In this document: one piece after another, positions 8,847-16,329 of the stretch
Layout: every line of letters starts with the position of its first letter
How positions within the stretch are numbered: position 1 is the first letter of the stretch
Assembly (NCBI GenBank): GCA_963702195.1
Contig: OY969725.1
Coordinates: forward strand, 620,001 to 684,000
From: AC-56 sp963702195
GTDB lineage: Bacteria; Actinomycetota; Thermoleophilia; Solirubrobacterales; 70-9
Direction of reading: 5' to 3'
Length of the DNA: 64,000 bases
Notes under the pieces: model-generated
What the model saw: the letters and a program-made list of their open reading frames with translations, nothing else
Told to the model about the DNA's origin: nothing
Database searches by the model: none
Position numbers and translations under genes: made by a program

Positions 8847-8857
8847 GAGGCTTCGAA

Positions 8858-9847
8858 GTGAGCGATTCCCCCGTCAAGGTCACCGTCACCGGCGCCGCCG
8901 GCCAGATCGGCTATGCGCTGCTGCCGCGCATAGCGAGCGGCCAGCTGCTCGGCCCCGAGACGGCCGTCGAGCTGCGGCTGCTCGAGATCACACCCGCGAT
9001 GCAGGCTCTCGAGGGCGTCGTGATGGAGCTGGACGACAGCGCCTTTCCGCTGCTCGAGTCGGTCGAGACCTCGGACGACCCCAACGTCGCGTTCGACGGG
9101 GCCAACGTCGCCCTGCTCGTCGGCGCCCGCCCGCGAGCCAAGGGCATGGAGCGAGCCGACCTGCTCGAGGCCAACGGCGGCATCTTCAAGCCGCAGGGCC
9201 AGGCGATCAACGACCACGCGGCCGACGACGTGAAGGTTCTCGTCGTTGGCAACCCCGCCAACACCAACTGCCTGATCGCGATGTCGCACGCCCCCGACGT
9301 CCCACGAGAGCGGTTCACGTCGATGATGCGCCTCGACCACAACCGCGCCAAGGCCCAGCTCGCGAAGAAGGTCGGCGCGCACGCGCGCGACGTCCGGCGG
9401 ATGACGGTCTGGGGGAACCACTCGACGACGCAGTACCCCGACATCAGCCACGCGCTGGTCGGCGATCGGCCCGCGAGCGAGCTGGTGACGGAGCGCAGTT
9501 GGGTCGAGGAGGAGTTCATCCCCACGGTGGCGAAGCGCGGCGCGGCGATCATCGAGGCTCGCGGCGCCTCCAGCGCGAAGTCCGCGGCGAGCGCCGCCAT
9601 CGACCACGTCCACGACTGGGTGCTCGGCACCGCGGAGGGCGACTGGGTGTCCATGGGGATCCCGTCCGACGGCTCCTATGGCATCGAGGAGGGCGTGATC
9701 TGCGGGTTCCCGTGCACGTGCTCCGGGGGCGATTGGCAGATCGTCTCCGACCTGGAGATCGACGACTTCTCACGCGAGCGAATCGACGCGTCGGTCGAGG
9801 AGCTCAAGTCAGAGCGCGACGCGGTGAAGGGCCTCAACCTGATCTGA
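8858..9847 (+). CDS. mdh: Malate dehydrogenase
   Basis: TCA-cycle enzyme interconverting malate and oxaloacetate with NAD(H). At 329 residues it fits the cytosolic-type MDH subfamily. The N-terminal Rossmann motif is TGAAGQIGYALL (about residues 8-19). VVGNPANTNCL follows the cofactor domain. RLDHNRAKAQ carries substrate-binding Arg and Asp, and WGNHSTTQYPD carries the catalytic His. The GTG start at 8858 follows a strong AGGAGG 7 nt upstream. It is downstream of icd in the same direction, 85 bp apart. Confidence 0.95.
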   Translation: MSDSPVKVTVTGAAGQIGYALLPRIASGQLLGPETAVELRLLEITPAMQALEGVVMELDDSAFPLLESVETSDDPNVAFDGANVALLVGARPRAKGMERADLLEANGGIFKPQGQAINDHAADDVKVLVVGNPANTNCLIAMSHAPDVPRERFTSMMRLDHNRAKAQLAKKVGAHARDVRRMTVWGNHSTTQYPDISHALVGDRPASELVTERSWVEEEFIPTVAKRGAAIIEARGASSAKSAASAAIDHVHDWVLGTAEGDWVSMGIPSDGSYGIEEGVICGFPCTCSGGDWQIVSDLEIDDFSRERIDASVEELKSERDAVKGLNLI

Positions 9848-10110
9848 ACACGAGCCGTTGCGGCTCCGACGGCCGCGCCAGTTCAATAAACAGGCAATGA
9901 GGGGGACGCGTAACACTCACGCGGGCGTCGTACGTCACTCCGTGCGCATAGCGTCACACCTTTCACCGGGCTTTTAGGGGTACTCGACGTTCCGTGCAAA
10001 TAGCGCACGGAAAGTCGATGACCCACGCCTGGGGCGGGCGGTGGACGTGAAATCGCCGCCGCCGGGGCGTTCTCGGCACGCGACGGCCGGGGCGTTGCTG
10101 GTGTAGGACC
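9848..10110. other. Convergent intergenic region with structured repeats
   Basis: This 263-bp gap lies between two stop codons. No coding frame is convincing. It holds a strong imperfect hairpin at 9985-10017: arms CGAC-g-TTCCGTGC and GCACGGAA-a-GTCG around a 7-nt loop. A related 14-mer, CCGTGCnnATAGCG, occurs at 9940-9953 and 9992-10005, exactly 52 bp apart. Neither side of the hairpin has a T-tract, so it is not a classical intrinsic terminator. A small RNA or protein-binding sites are possible. Confidence 0.4.
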
Positions 10111-10482
10111 CTACGCCGCCGCGTACTTGCGGCCCGACTTCTTGACCTTGCCTTCCTTCTGCAGGTCGGCGAGCACTCGGTACATGTAGTTCGGCTGGAT
10201 CTTCATCTTCCTGGCGACCTCCGACGCCGTGATGCCGGGGTTTGCCTTGATCAGCCGAACGGCCTGGTCCGCGCGGGTGCCGCCGCGGCGCCGGCGGCGG
10301 GTGCGGGTGCCGGTCGTCTTCGCGGTGGATCCGCGGGGGCGACCCGGCCCGCGTCGTCCCTGGCGACCATCGGTCAGGTTCGCAAGGGCTCGCTGCAAAC
10401 TCGCGAGCTCACCCTCCAGCTCGCTGATTCGCTCTTTTAGTAGCGACGCGGCCTGGTCGACCGCGTTCGAGATCGTTGCCAT
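10111..10482 (-). CDS. Coiled-coil/basic-linker/winged-helix DNA-binding protein
   Basis: Small protein of 123 residues with three parts. Residues 1-37 are a heptad-like coiled coil (AASLLKERISELEGELASLQ). Residues 40-68 are very basic, with RGPGRPRGS, an AT-hook-like element, then an Arg run. Residues 70-123 are a winged helix (NPGITASEVARKMKIQPNYM, then KVKKSGRKYAAA). The layout (oligomerisation, flexible basic linker, DNA-binding domain) resembles nucleoid-associated proteins such as Lsr2 or H-NS in plan, not in sequence. The ATG at 10482 follows AAAGGA about 8 nt upstream. The role is inferred from architecture only. Confidence 0.75.
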   Translation of the reverse strand: MATISNAVDQAASLLKERISELEGELASLQRALANLTDGRQGRRGPGRPRGSTAKTTGTRTRRRRRGGTRADQAVRLIKANPGITASEVARKMKIQPNYMYRVLADLQKEGKVKKSGRKYAAA

Positions 10483-10536
10483 GGAGGAATCCTTTCGTGC
10501 CGGTAAGAAGGCTTATGGGATCGGCCGGGGAGTGTG

Positions 10537-10572
10537 ACACCTACCCGCGACGCGTGACGCCTGCGGAGGTGT
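10537..10572. promoter_or_regulatory. Inverted repeat between the hydroxylase and DNA-binding-protein genes
   Basis: ACACCT (10537-10542) and AGGTGT (10567-10572) are inverted repeats inside a longer imperfect match. They lie downstream of the hydroxylase stop and upstream of the winged-helix gene, both on the minus strand. There is no T-tract. It could be an operator for autoregulation or a weak terminator. Confidence 0.3.
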
Positions 10573-10573
10573 G

Positions 10574-11197
10574 TCAGTAACGCCGCTTGCGCGGAAGCGT
10601 TCTAAACACCACATCCCACAGCGGTGAGGAGACACCATAGCCATAACGGTGGTCCTGGAAGTGGTGACGCATGTGCTGTTCGCGAAGTCGCTTACCCAGC
10701 TGCGTCCTCGGCTTGTGATGGTGCACGTGGTAGTGCGTGTAGTCGTACGCGAGGTAGCCGATGATGAATCCCGAGAAGATCGGATACGCGGCGGGGCTCC
10801 CGAAGATCAGGGTGTAGACGAACAGGAACAGCGCCGCAAGCGGCACGCTGACCGCCGGGGGCATCACGAGCCGCATCCGGTCGTTGGGATGGTCGTGATG
10901 GATGCCGTGGATCACGAAGTGGAGCCGGCTGCCGATCGGATGGTCCGGCTCCCAGTGGAAGACCAGCCGGTGGAGCCAATACTCGGTGAGCGTCCAGATG
11001 AGGAGGCCGAGCGCGACGAAGCCGATCAGTGCGAGCGCCCCGTAGCCGCCGTCGGCCCCCAGCCAGATGCCCGCTCCAACGACTGGGATGAAGATGATCG
11101 CCGGCACCGACGGGTGGATCCTCGAAAAGAAGTCGAGGAACCGGTTATCGAACAACGACGGTGAGGCGCTCAGCTCAGAGGATCGCTCCTGTGCCAT
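10574..11197 (-). CDS. Fatty acid 2-hydroxylase-like membrane di-iron enzyme
   Basis: Integral-membrane protein of the fatty acid hydroxylase/sterol desaturase superfamily, 207 residues. The histidine boxes that bind the di-iron centre are clear: HRLVFH, HGIHHDHPNDRMRLVMPP, THYHVHHHKP and HMRHHFQDH. The HPNDRMRLVMPP element and short length match the FA2H type, which adds a 2-hydroxyl to acyl chains. Four hydrophobic segments surround the boxes. The likely substrate is a membrane or envelope acyl chain; the exact lipid is unknown. Confidence 0.88.
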   Translation of the reverse strand: MAQERSSELSASPSLFDNRFLDFFSRIHPSVPAIIFIPVVGAGIWLGADGGYGALALIGFVALGLLIWTLTEYWLHRLVFHWEPDHPIGSRLHFVIHGIHHDHPNDRMRLVMPPAVSVPLAALFLFVYTLIFGSPAAYPIFSGFIIGYLAYDYTHYHVHHHKPRTQLGKRLREQHMRHHFQDHRYGYGVSSPLWDVVFRTLPRKRRY

Positions 11198-11335
11198 CGG
11201 TGCTCGATTTTACCGGCGCGTTCCCGGCATCCGTGGTGTGGACCCGTGCGTCCCCGGCATCGGGGTCGCCGGTCGCGCCGTGATCGCGGCTCCCTGTTTC
11301 CGCAAAGGCCGTGAAACCCGGCTTCGCCCGATTTC

Positions 11336-11366
11336 AAAAAAGGCGGCGATTTGCGCAAATGCCGCC
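11336..11366 (-). terminator. Intrinsic terminator acting on minus-strand transcription
   Basis: Read on the minus strand, GGCGGC-ATTTGCGCAAAT-c-GCCGCC forms a long stem with one bulge and is followed at once by TTTTTT. This is a textbook terminator. No minus-strand gene ends nearby on its upstream side; the closest is the cyclase ending at 12146. On the plus strand the A6 tract precedes the stem, so it would not terminate plus-strand transcripts. Confidence 0.7.
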
Positions 11367-11433
11367 CGCGCCGTTCACGACCCGATGACATGATCGCCGC
11401 ACTGGAGAGGACACCCGCGATCTCGGAGTGGCA

Positions 11434-11694
11434 ATGGGAGCAACTGGGGCAAACGGACCGGCAATGCAGATGGCGGACGCGATCGGCGTCGCGCGGCGTC
11501 GCGCGAGCAAGCGGCGGAAGGGCCGTCCAAGCTGCGTCGACTGCTTCTTTCACTGCCAGATGCTCTGCGCACTCGATCTGGACGAGCCCTGCTCGACCTT
11601 CCGGCCGAACACCGAGGATGGCCTGGTCCCGCCGCGCCAGCCTGCGCTTCTCCTGCGTCACGCTCCGGACGAGAGCGCTGTTCGAGCGGCCTGA
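11434..11694 (+). CDS. Small Cys-rich protein, possible metal binder
   Basis: Predicted protein of 86 residues with the compact motif CVDCFFHCQMLCALDLDEPC (five Cys and one His in 20 residues) in its middle, after a basic stretch RRRASKRRKGRP. Codons after the first ten are strongly G/C-ending, as in real genes here. GGAG lies 5 nt before the ATG at 11434; a second in-frame ATG at 11464 is possible. The Cys spacing suggests metal or Fe-S binding, but I do not recognise the family. The 3' third looks less constrained. Confidence 0.45.
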   Translation: MGATGANGPAMQMADAIGVARRRASKRRKGRPSCVDCFFHCQMLCALDLDEPCSTFRPNTEDGLVPPRQPALLLRHAPDESAVRAA

Positions 11695-11714
11695 GCGAGG
11701 CGCCACTCCGTGGA

Positions 11715-11720
11715 TATGAT
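11715..11720 (+). promoter_or_regulatory. -10 box for the cNMP-binding protein (leaderless)
   Basis: TATGAT followed by 7 nt and then the ATG at 11728. There is no Shine-Dalgarno. The arrangement predicts transcription starting at the start codon and selects 11728 over the in-frame GTG at 11710 and ATG at 11716. Confidence 0.5.
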
Positions 11721-11727
11721 CGGCGCG

Positions 11728-12141
11728 ATGGCCGACTTGGTGGAGAGCCTCAAGGGCGTCCCCCTCTTCGCAGGCGTGGGCGACAAGGAGCTCGGACGTC
11801 TTGCGAAGGTGATGCGCGAGGCCCGCTTCAACGAGGGCGAGGTGATCACGACCGAGGGCCGCAGCGGCGTCGGCTTCTTCCTGATCGAGGACGGCAACGC
11901 GACCGTGAGCCTGCGGGGCGAGATCGTTCGCACGCTTGGGCCAGGCGACCACTTCGGTGAGATTGCGCTGATCGACGAGGGGCCGCGTTCGGCGACGGTG
12001 ACCGCGACCACCGACCTTCGCTGTCGCGGCATGGCGGCGTGGGAGTTCAGATCGTTCGTCCAGGAGCACCCGGAGGTCGCGTGGCCTCTGCTGGGGACGA
12101 TGGCGTCGCGGCTGCGCGACGCGGAGGAACGCGGCTCTTAG
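11728..12141 (+). CDS. Stand-alone cyclic nucleotide-binding domain protein
   Basis: Protein of 137 residues made almost entirely of one cNMP-binding domain. It starts MADLVESLKGVPLFAGVGDK and has the phosphate-binding cassette FGEIALIDEGPRSATVTA with the Glu that holds the ribose and the Arg that holds the cyclic phosphate. There is no DNA-binding or catalytic domain after it, so it would act as a small sensor or partner protein. It converges tail-to-tail (4 bp apart) with a class III cyclase gene, so cAMP is the likely ligand. The partner is unknown. Confidence 0.85.
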   Translation: MADLVESLKGVPLFAGVGDKELGRLAKVMREARFNEGEVITTEGRSGVGFFLIEDGNATVSLRGEIVRTLGPGDHFGEIALIDEGPRSATVTATTDLRCRGMAAWEFRSFVQEHPEVAWPLLGTMASRLRDAEERGS

Positions 12142-12145
12142 CCTG

Positions 12146-15100
12146 TTAGCCGGTCGGGAGCGTCGCTCCCAGCGCCTCGAAGGCTTGCTCGGCCCGGTCC
12201 CGATCGTCCCCACCCAAGAGCCATCCCGTGCGGGCGGCCTGGTAGGGGCACTCGATCTGCTCGAACACGGAGAGGGCCTCGCGAAGGAGGTCCTCCGAGT
12301 CGACCCGGATGCCGCGCGCGCGCAGGAGCACCCCGCGTGCGTACCGGTGGTCGCCAATCGTCTCGTGTGCCTCGGTGAGCGCCTCCTCTTGGCGCTCGTC
12401 GCCGGCACGGACGAGCACCTCCGCCCGCGTCGCCGCGTAGACCGCCCGCCACCAGAAGTTCAGGTCCGGGACCCTGGCCATCCGGTTCGCGGCGTCGCGC
12501 AGACAGCCCCGGTGGAGGTCCACGTCCGACTCCAGCAGGATCACCCCGGAGACCTGGCCGCTGAGATGGGGAGCGACGTTCTCGGCGAAGCGGAACCAAT
12601 CATCGGCGGCGGCGTCATCCCCGCGGTAGCCGTAGATCGCGCCCGCGCACGCCAGGGCGGCCGCGAGCGCGGAGATCGTCGGCCGGTCGGCGGCCGCCCA
12701 CGCCTCGCGCAGCTCGTGCGCCATCTCGGTCGCGCTGTCCCAATTGCCCATGAAGAAGGCCGGCAGGAGCCCTCGTGCCCACGCTGAATAGACGGCGCCG
12801 ACCGAGAGATCCAGGTCCCGCGCCTGCGCCGCATACTCCGCCGCTTCCTTGTAGTCGCCCGTGGCCACGAGCGACTCGATCATCATGTGGAGCGAGTCGC
12901 TGCGCTCGGGGCCCAGCTGGAGGCCGCCGTGGGCCTCCGAGAGGAGCTCGATGCGCTCGCGCGTCGCCGCGACCGCGTCACCGAACCGGCCCTCGCTCCA
13001 GGCCACCGCGGTGTTTGCATCCAGCGCGCTCGACATGACCGCGACGTCGTCCGTCTGCCGCGCGAGCTCGAGGCCCTCCCGCGCGGGCTCGGCCATGTCC
13101 TGGTCGTCCCCGAAGCGCCATGCGATCCATGCCTCGTCGAGCACCAGCCGCGTCGTCGTGACGAGATCGTCGTCCGCCACCAGGTCGCGGCCGCGGACGA
13201 GCATCGTCTCGACCTCCTCGCGCGGGAGCACGCCCGTCAGCCCACCCATCCGCGCGACGACCTCGACGACGCGCGCATACGTGCTGGCGGCCTGGCGGGT
13301 CGCGCCGACCTCCTCGGACACAGCGGCGGACTCCCGGAGGAGCCGCAGCGTCTCGTCGCCGCGCCAGCGGTGAAGCGCGAGCTCCGCCGCGAACCGCAGC
13401 GCATCGGCGCGGTCCTCCGGGTCGCCGGCGAGCTTCGCAGCCTGCTCGAACAGCTCCTGGGCGCGTGAGGAGGCGCCGCGGCGTGCCGCGACCCCCGCCG
13501 CCTCGATGCTGGCGAGGCGCGCGGCGTCGGAGTGCTCGGCCGTGGGCGCGAGCTCCGCCGCCTGCACCCGGTGGTAGGCGACGAGCTCGGCGAGCTCCGG
13601 GTAGCGCTCGCCCGCGCGGCTGAGGATGGCGTCGGCGGCCCGCTCGTGGAGCGTCGCGCGCTCGGCACGGGGCAGCGCGGCGTAGGCGACGTCGCGAATC
13701 AGGTGGTGGCGGAAGCCGAATCTCCCCGGCCCGATCGCCAGGCGCTCCTGCACGAGCGCCTTCTGCGCGAGGTCGGCCAGAGCGGGCGCCGACGGCTCGC
13801 CGAGCAGGTCGTCGAGCGCCTCCTCGAGGAAGTTCGGCCCCAGCACCGCTGCGTGCTGGAGCGTTCGCTTCTCCCGCGGCGGGAGAAGGTCGAGCCTCGC
13901 CGCGATCGCAGCCTGGACGGTGTCCGGGAGGTGGTCGGGGGCGCCCGTGCGCCCTTCGACGATCGCCTGCGCCACCTCCTCTGCGAAGAACGGGTTGCCC
14001 CCGGATGCCTGCGCGACGCGCCCCGCGAGCGCGCGGTTCTCGTCGGGCAGGAGCGCGACCGCCAGCTCGTCCGCGGCCTCGGCCGTCAGCGGGCGAAGCT
14101 CGATCTGGGTGACGTTGCGCGCCGAGCGCCCGAAGTCCGGCCGGCGCTCGAGGAGCTCCGGGCGGCTCGTGCACAGGACCATCAGCGGTACATCGTCGAG
14201 GCGGAAGACGACCTCCTCCACGAGATCGAGCAGGCCGTCGTCGGCCCAGTGCGCGTCATCGATCCCGATCACCAGCGGCCGCTCCCCGGCGAGCAGGGCG
14301 ACGAGGCGCCGCCACGCCCGCTTCAGCTCGTCCTCGACGTCACCGTCCTCCGCCTCGCCGCCGAGCGCCGTGGCGAGCCAGTGGGCGAGATCGTCGGCAT
14401 CATCCGCGCCGAGGCTCGCGAGCCGCTCGCCCAGCGCGTCGTGGACGCTTGCAACCGAGTCCTCGGCGCCGGCTCCGGCAGCGGCGCGCAGGATCTCGCC
14501 GAGCGCCCAAAACGCGATGCCGCGCCCGTACGGCGGGTTTCTTCCGAGGAGGGTCTCCGGAGCCGGGTCGGCCGTCGCCAGGCGCTCGGTCAGCTCGCTG
14601 GCGAGGCGGGTCTTGCCGACCCCGGCGTCGCCGGTGATCGTCACCAGCTCCGGCGCCCGGTCACGGGTGGCACGGCGGTAGACGAGCTCGAGCATCGCCA
14701 CGTCGTCTTCGCGACCGACAAAGGGGACGCTGGTTCCCATCCGCTCGGTGCCGCCGGACTTCGCGTGCCAGGCACGCAGAGGCTCCGGGAACCCCTTGGC
14801 CTCGACAGCTTCGCCCTCGTGGACCTCGGAGGCTCGGCAGGCCCGCGCGGCGCGCTCGCCGACCAGCACCTCGCCGGGCGCCGCCGCCTGCTGGAGGCGC
14901 GCGGCGGCGTTGACGGCCTCGCCGGTGACCGACAGGTCGTCGCCGCGGTCCAGGGCGAGGACCTCGCCCGTCTCGATCCCGACCCGGACCGCGAGGCCCT
15001 GATCCATGGACGCGACTCGCTGGGTCAGGGCGAGCGCCGCCGCCACCGCACGATCCGGGTCGTCCGTGTGGACTCGCGGCACACCGAACACGGCGAGCAC

Positions 15101-15364
15101 CGCGTCGCCGACGTACTTCTCCACGGTCCCTCCGTGCTCCACCAGCGTCGAGCGCGCGACCTCGAAGAAGGGCGCGAGCCGCCCGCGGAGCTCCTCGGGG
15201 TCAAGGTCCGACGCCATCTCGGTCGAGCCGACGAGATCGGCGAAGACCATCGTGGCGAGCTTTCGCTCCGCGCCGGCAAGCTCCCCGAGAGGCGATCCGC
15301 ACGAGGGGCAAAACCGCGCGTCGTCGCCCACCGAAGCACCGCAACGAGCACAGGTCTGAGCCAT
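12146..15364 (-). CDS. Zinc-ribbon/class III cyclase/AAA ATPase signalling protein
   Basis: About 1072 residues. The N-terminus has a zinc ribbon (CARCG and CPSCG, residues 5-24). Next is a class III cyclase domain (about 35-175) with FADLVGSTEM, EKYVGDAVLAVFG and GEAVNAAARLQQ, so metal Asp, substrate and Asn/Arg positions are present. A STAND-type ATPase follows, with Walker A GDAGVGKT near residue 245 and Walker B LVIGIDDAHWAD near 363. The rest is helical and TPR-like. This is the common actinobacterial domain order. The ATG at 15364 precedes the zinc ribbon and has only a weak AAAG upstream. It faces the cNMP-binding gene at 11728, suggesting a cAMP circuit. Confidence 0.88.
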   Translation of the reverse strand: MAQTCARCGASVGDDARFCPSCGSPLGELAGAERKLATMVFADLVGSTEMASDLDPEELRGRLAPFFEVARSTLVEHGGTVEKYVGDAVLAVFGVPRVHTDDPDRAVAAALALTQRVASMDQGLAVRVGIETGEVLALDRGDDLSVTGEAVNAAARLQQAAAPGEVLVGERAARACRASEVHEGEAVEAKGFPEPLRAWHAKSGGTERMGTSVPFVGREDDVAMLELVYRRATRDRAPELVTITGDAGVGKTRLASELTERLATADPAPETLLGRNPPYGRGIAFWALGEILRAAAGAGAEDSVASVHDALGERLASLGADDADDLAHWLATALGGEAEDGDVEDELKRAWRRLVALLAGERPLVIGIDDAHWADDGLLDLVEEVVFRLDDVPLMVLCTSRPELLERRPDFGRSARNVTQIELRPLTAEAADELAVALLPDENRALAGRVAQASGGNPFFAEEVAQAIVEGRTGAPDHLPDTVQAAIAARLDLLPPREKRTLQHAAVLGPNFLEEALDDLLGEPSAPALADLAQKALVQERLAIGPGRFGFRHHLIRDVAYAALPRAERATLHERAADAILSRAGERYPELAELVAYHRVQAAELAPTAEHSDAARLASIEAAGVAARRGASSRAQELFEQAAKLAGDPEDRADALRFAAELALHRWRGDETLRLLRESAAVSEEVGATRQAASTYARVVEVVARMGGLTGVLPREEVETMLVRGRDLVADDDLVTTTRLVLDEAWIAWRFGDDQDMAEPAREGLELARQTDDVAVMSSALDANTAVAWSEGRFGDAVAATRERIELLSEAHGGLQLGPERSDSLHMMIESLVATGDYKEAAEYAAQARDLDLSVGAVYSAWARGLLPAFFMGNWDSATEMAHELREAWAAADRPTISALAAALACAGAIYGYRGDDAAADDWFRFAENVAPHLSGQVSGVILLESDVDLHRGCLRDAANRMARVPDLNFWWRAVYAATRAEVLVRAGDERQEEALTEAHETIGDHRYARGVLLRARGIRVDSEDLLREALSVFEQIECPYQAARTGWLLGGDDRDRAEQAFEALGATLPTG

Positions 15365-15464
15365 GTCTTTGACGATACCCACGCCCTTGGCGTCACGGTC
15401 GTGGGCTTGCATCCGGGCCGAGCGCCGGGCGCGAGCAAGGGCCACGACTAGAGTTGCCCTGCTT

Positions 15465-16259
15465 ATGCGGATTACGGTCCTGGGCAAGTCCCCCTCGTGG
15501 CAGGACGCAGGGGGTGCCTGCAGCGGCTACCTGATGAAGGACGGCGAGACGACGCTGCTGCTCGACTGCGGCAACGGCGTCTTCGGGAAGCTGCGCGAGC
15601 ACACCGGCTACACGGACGTCGACGCGATCCTGATCTCCCACCTCCACGCCGACCACATGCTCGACCTGGTCCCGTACGCGTACGCCCTGATCTACGCGCC
15701 CCGCCAGCAGCCCGTGCCCGTTGCCGGCTACCCAGGGACCGACACCCCGGTCCGCCCCCGGTTGATCGCTCCGGGCGGGGCCACGGAGACGTTCCACCAG
15801 CTCGTCGGCTCGTGGGGCAACGAGGACCTGATCGACAGGGCGTTCGCGCTCGAGGAGTACGACCCGGCGTCGACGGTCGAGGTCGGGACGCTCCGGGCCC
15901 GCTTCAAGGAGGTTCCGCATTTCACGACCACCTACGCGATCGACTTCAGCTCGACCAATGGCGCCGGCCGCTTCACCTACGGCGCCGACTGCCGGCCAGG
16001 GAACGAGCTCGTCGAGATCGCGCGCGACACGGATCTGCTGCTCGTCGAAGCGACGCTGCCCCGCCCCGAGCGCAACGGCGACCGCGGCCACATGACCCCG
16101 GCCGAGGCCGGCGAGCACGGCCGCCGGGCCGGCGCCAAGCGAGTGGTCCTGACTCACATCTCCGACGAGCTCGACGCGGACTGGGCGCGAGACGAGGGCT
16201 CGGAGGCGTTCGGAGCCCCGGTGGAGGTCGCGCGAGAGGGCGCCGCCTACGAGGTGTGA
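15465..16259 (+). CDS. MBL-fold metal-dependent hydrolase (RNase Z-like)
   Basis: Metallo-beta-lactamase-fold protein of 264 residues. The metal motif HLHADHMLDL is near residues 60-69, with later His and Asp ligands in VPHFTTTYAI, FTYGADCRPG (Asp) and VVLTHISDEL. The N-terminus GKSPSWQDAGGACSGYLM and overall plan are closest to the RNase Z/PhnP-type subgroup of unassigned bacterial hydrolases. The ATG at 15465 has TAGAGT 10 nt upstream as a possible -10 box and no Shine-Dalgarno. It is divergent from the cyclase gene, 100 bp apart. Substrate unknown. Confidence 0.8.
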   Translation: MRITVLGKSPSWQDAGGACSGYLMKDGETTLLLDCGNGVFGKLREHTGYTDVDAILISHLHADHMLDLVPYAYALIYAPRQQPVPVAGYPGTDTPVRPRLIAPGGATETFHQLVGSWGNEDLIDRAFALEEYDPASTVEVGTLRARFKEVPHFTTTYAIDFSSTNGAGRFTYGADCRPGNELVEIARDTDLLLVEATLPRPERNGDRGHMTPAEAGEHGRRAGAKRVVLTHISDELDADWARDEGSEAFGAPVEVAREGAAYEV

Positions 16260-16329
16260 GGAGGACGAGCCGGGCGACAGCCGAGTCGCATTCGCGTCCG
16301 GTTACGCATCCCCGCTTCGGGCGGTTCCG

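Noticed and set aside
13532..15451. 639-codon open frame on the plus strand opposite the cyclase-AAA gene
   Set aside because: It is Arg/Gln/Glu-rich with no domain; the minus strand encodes clear cyclase and Walker motifs.
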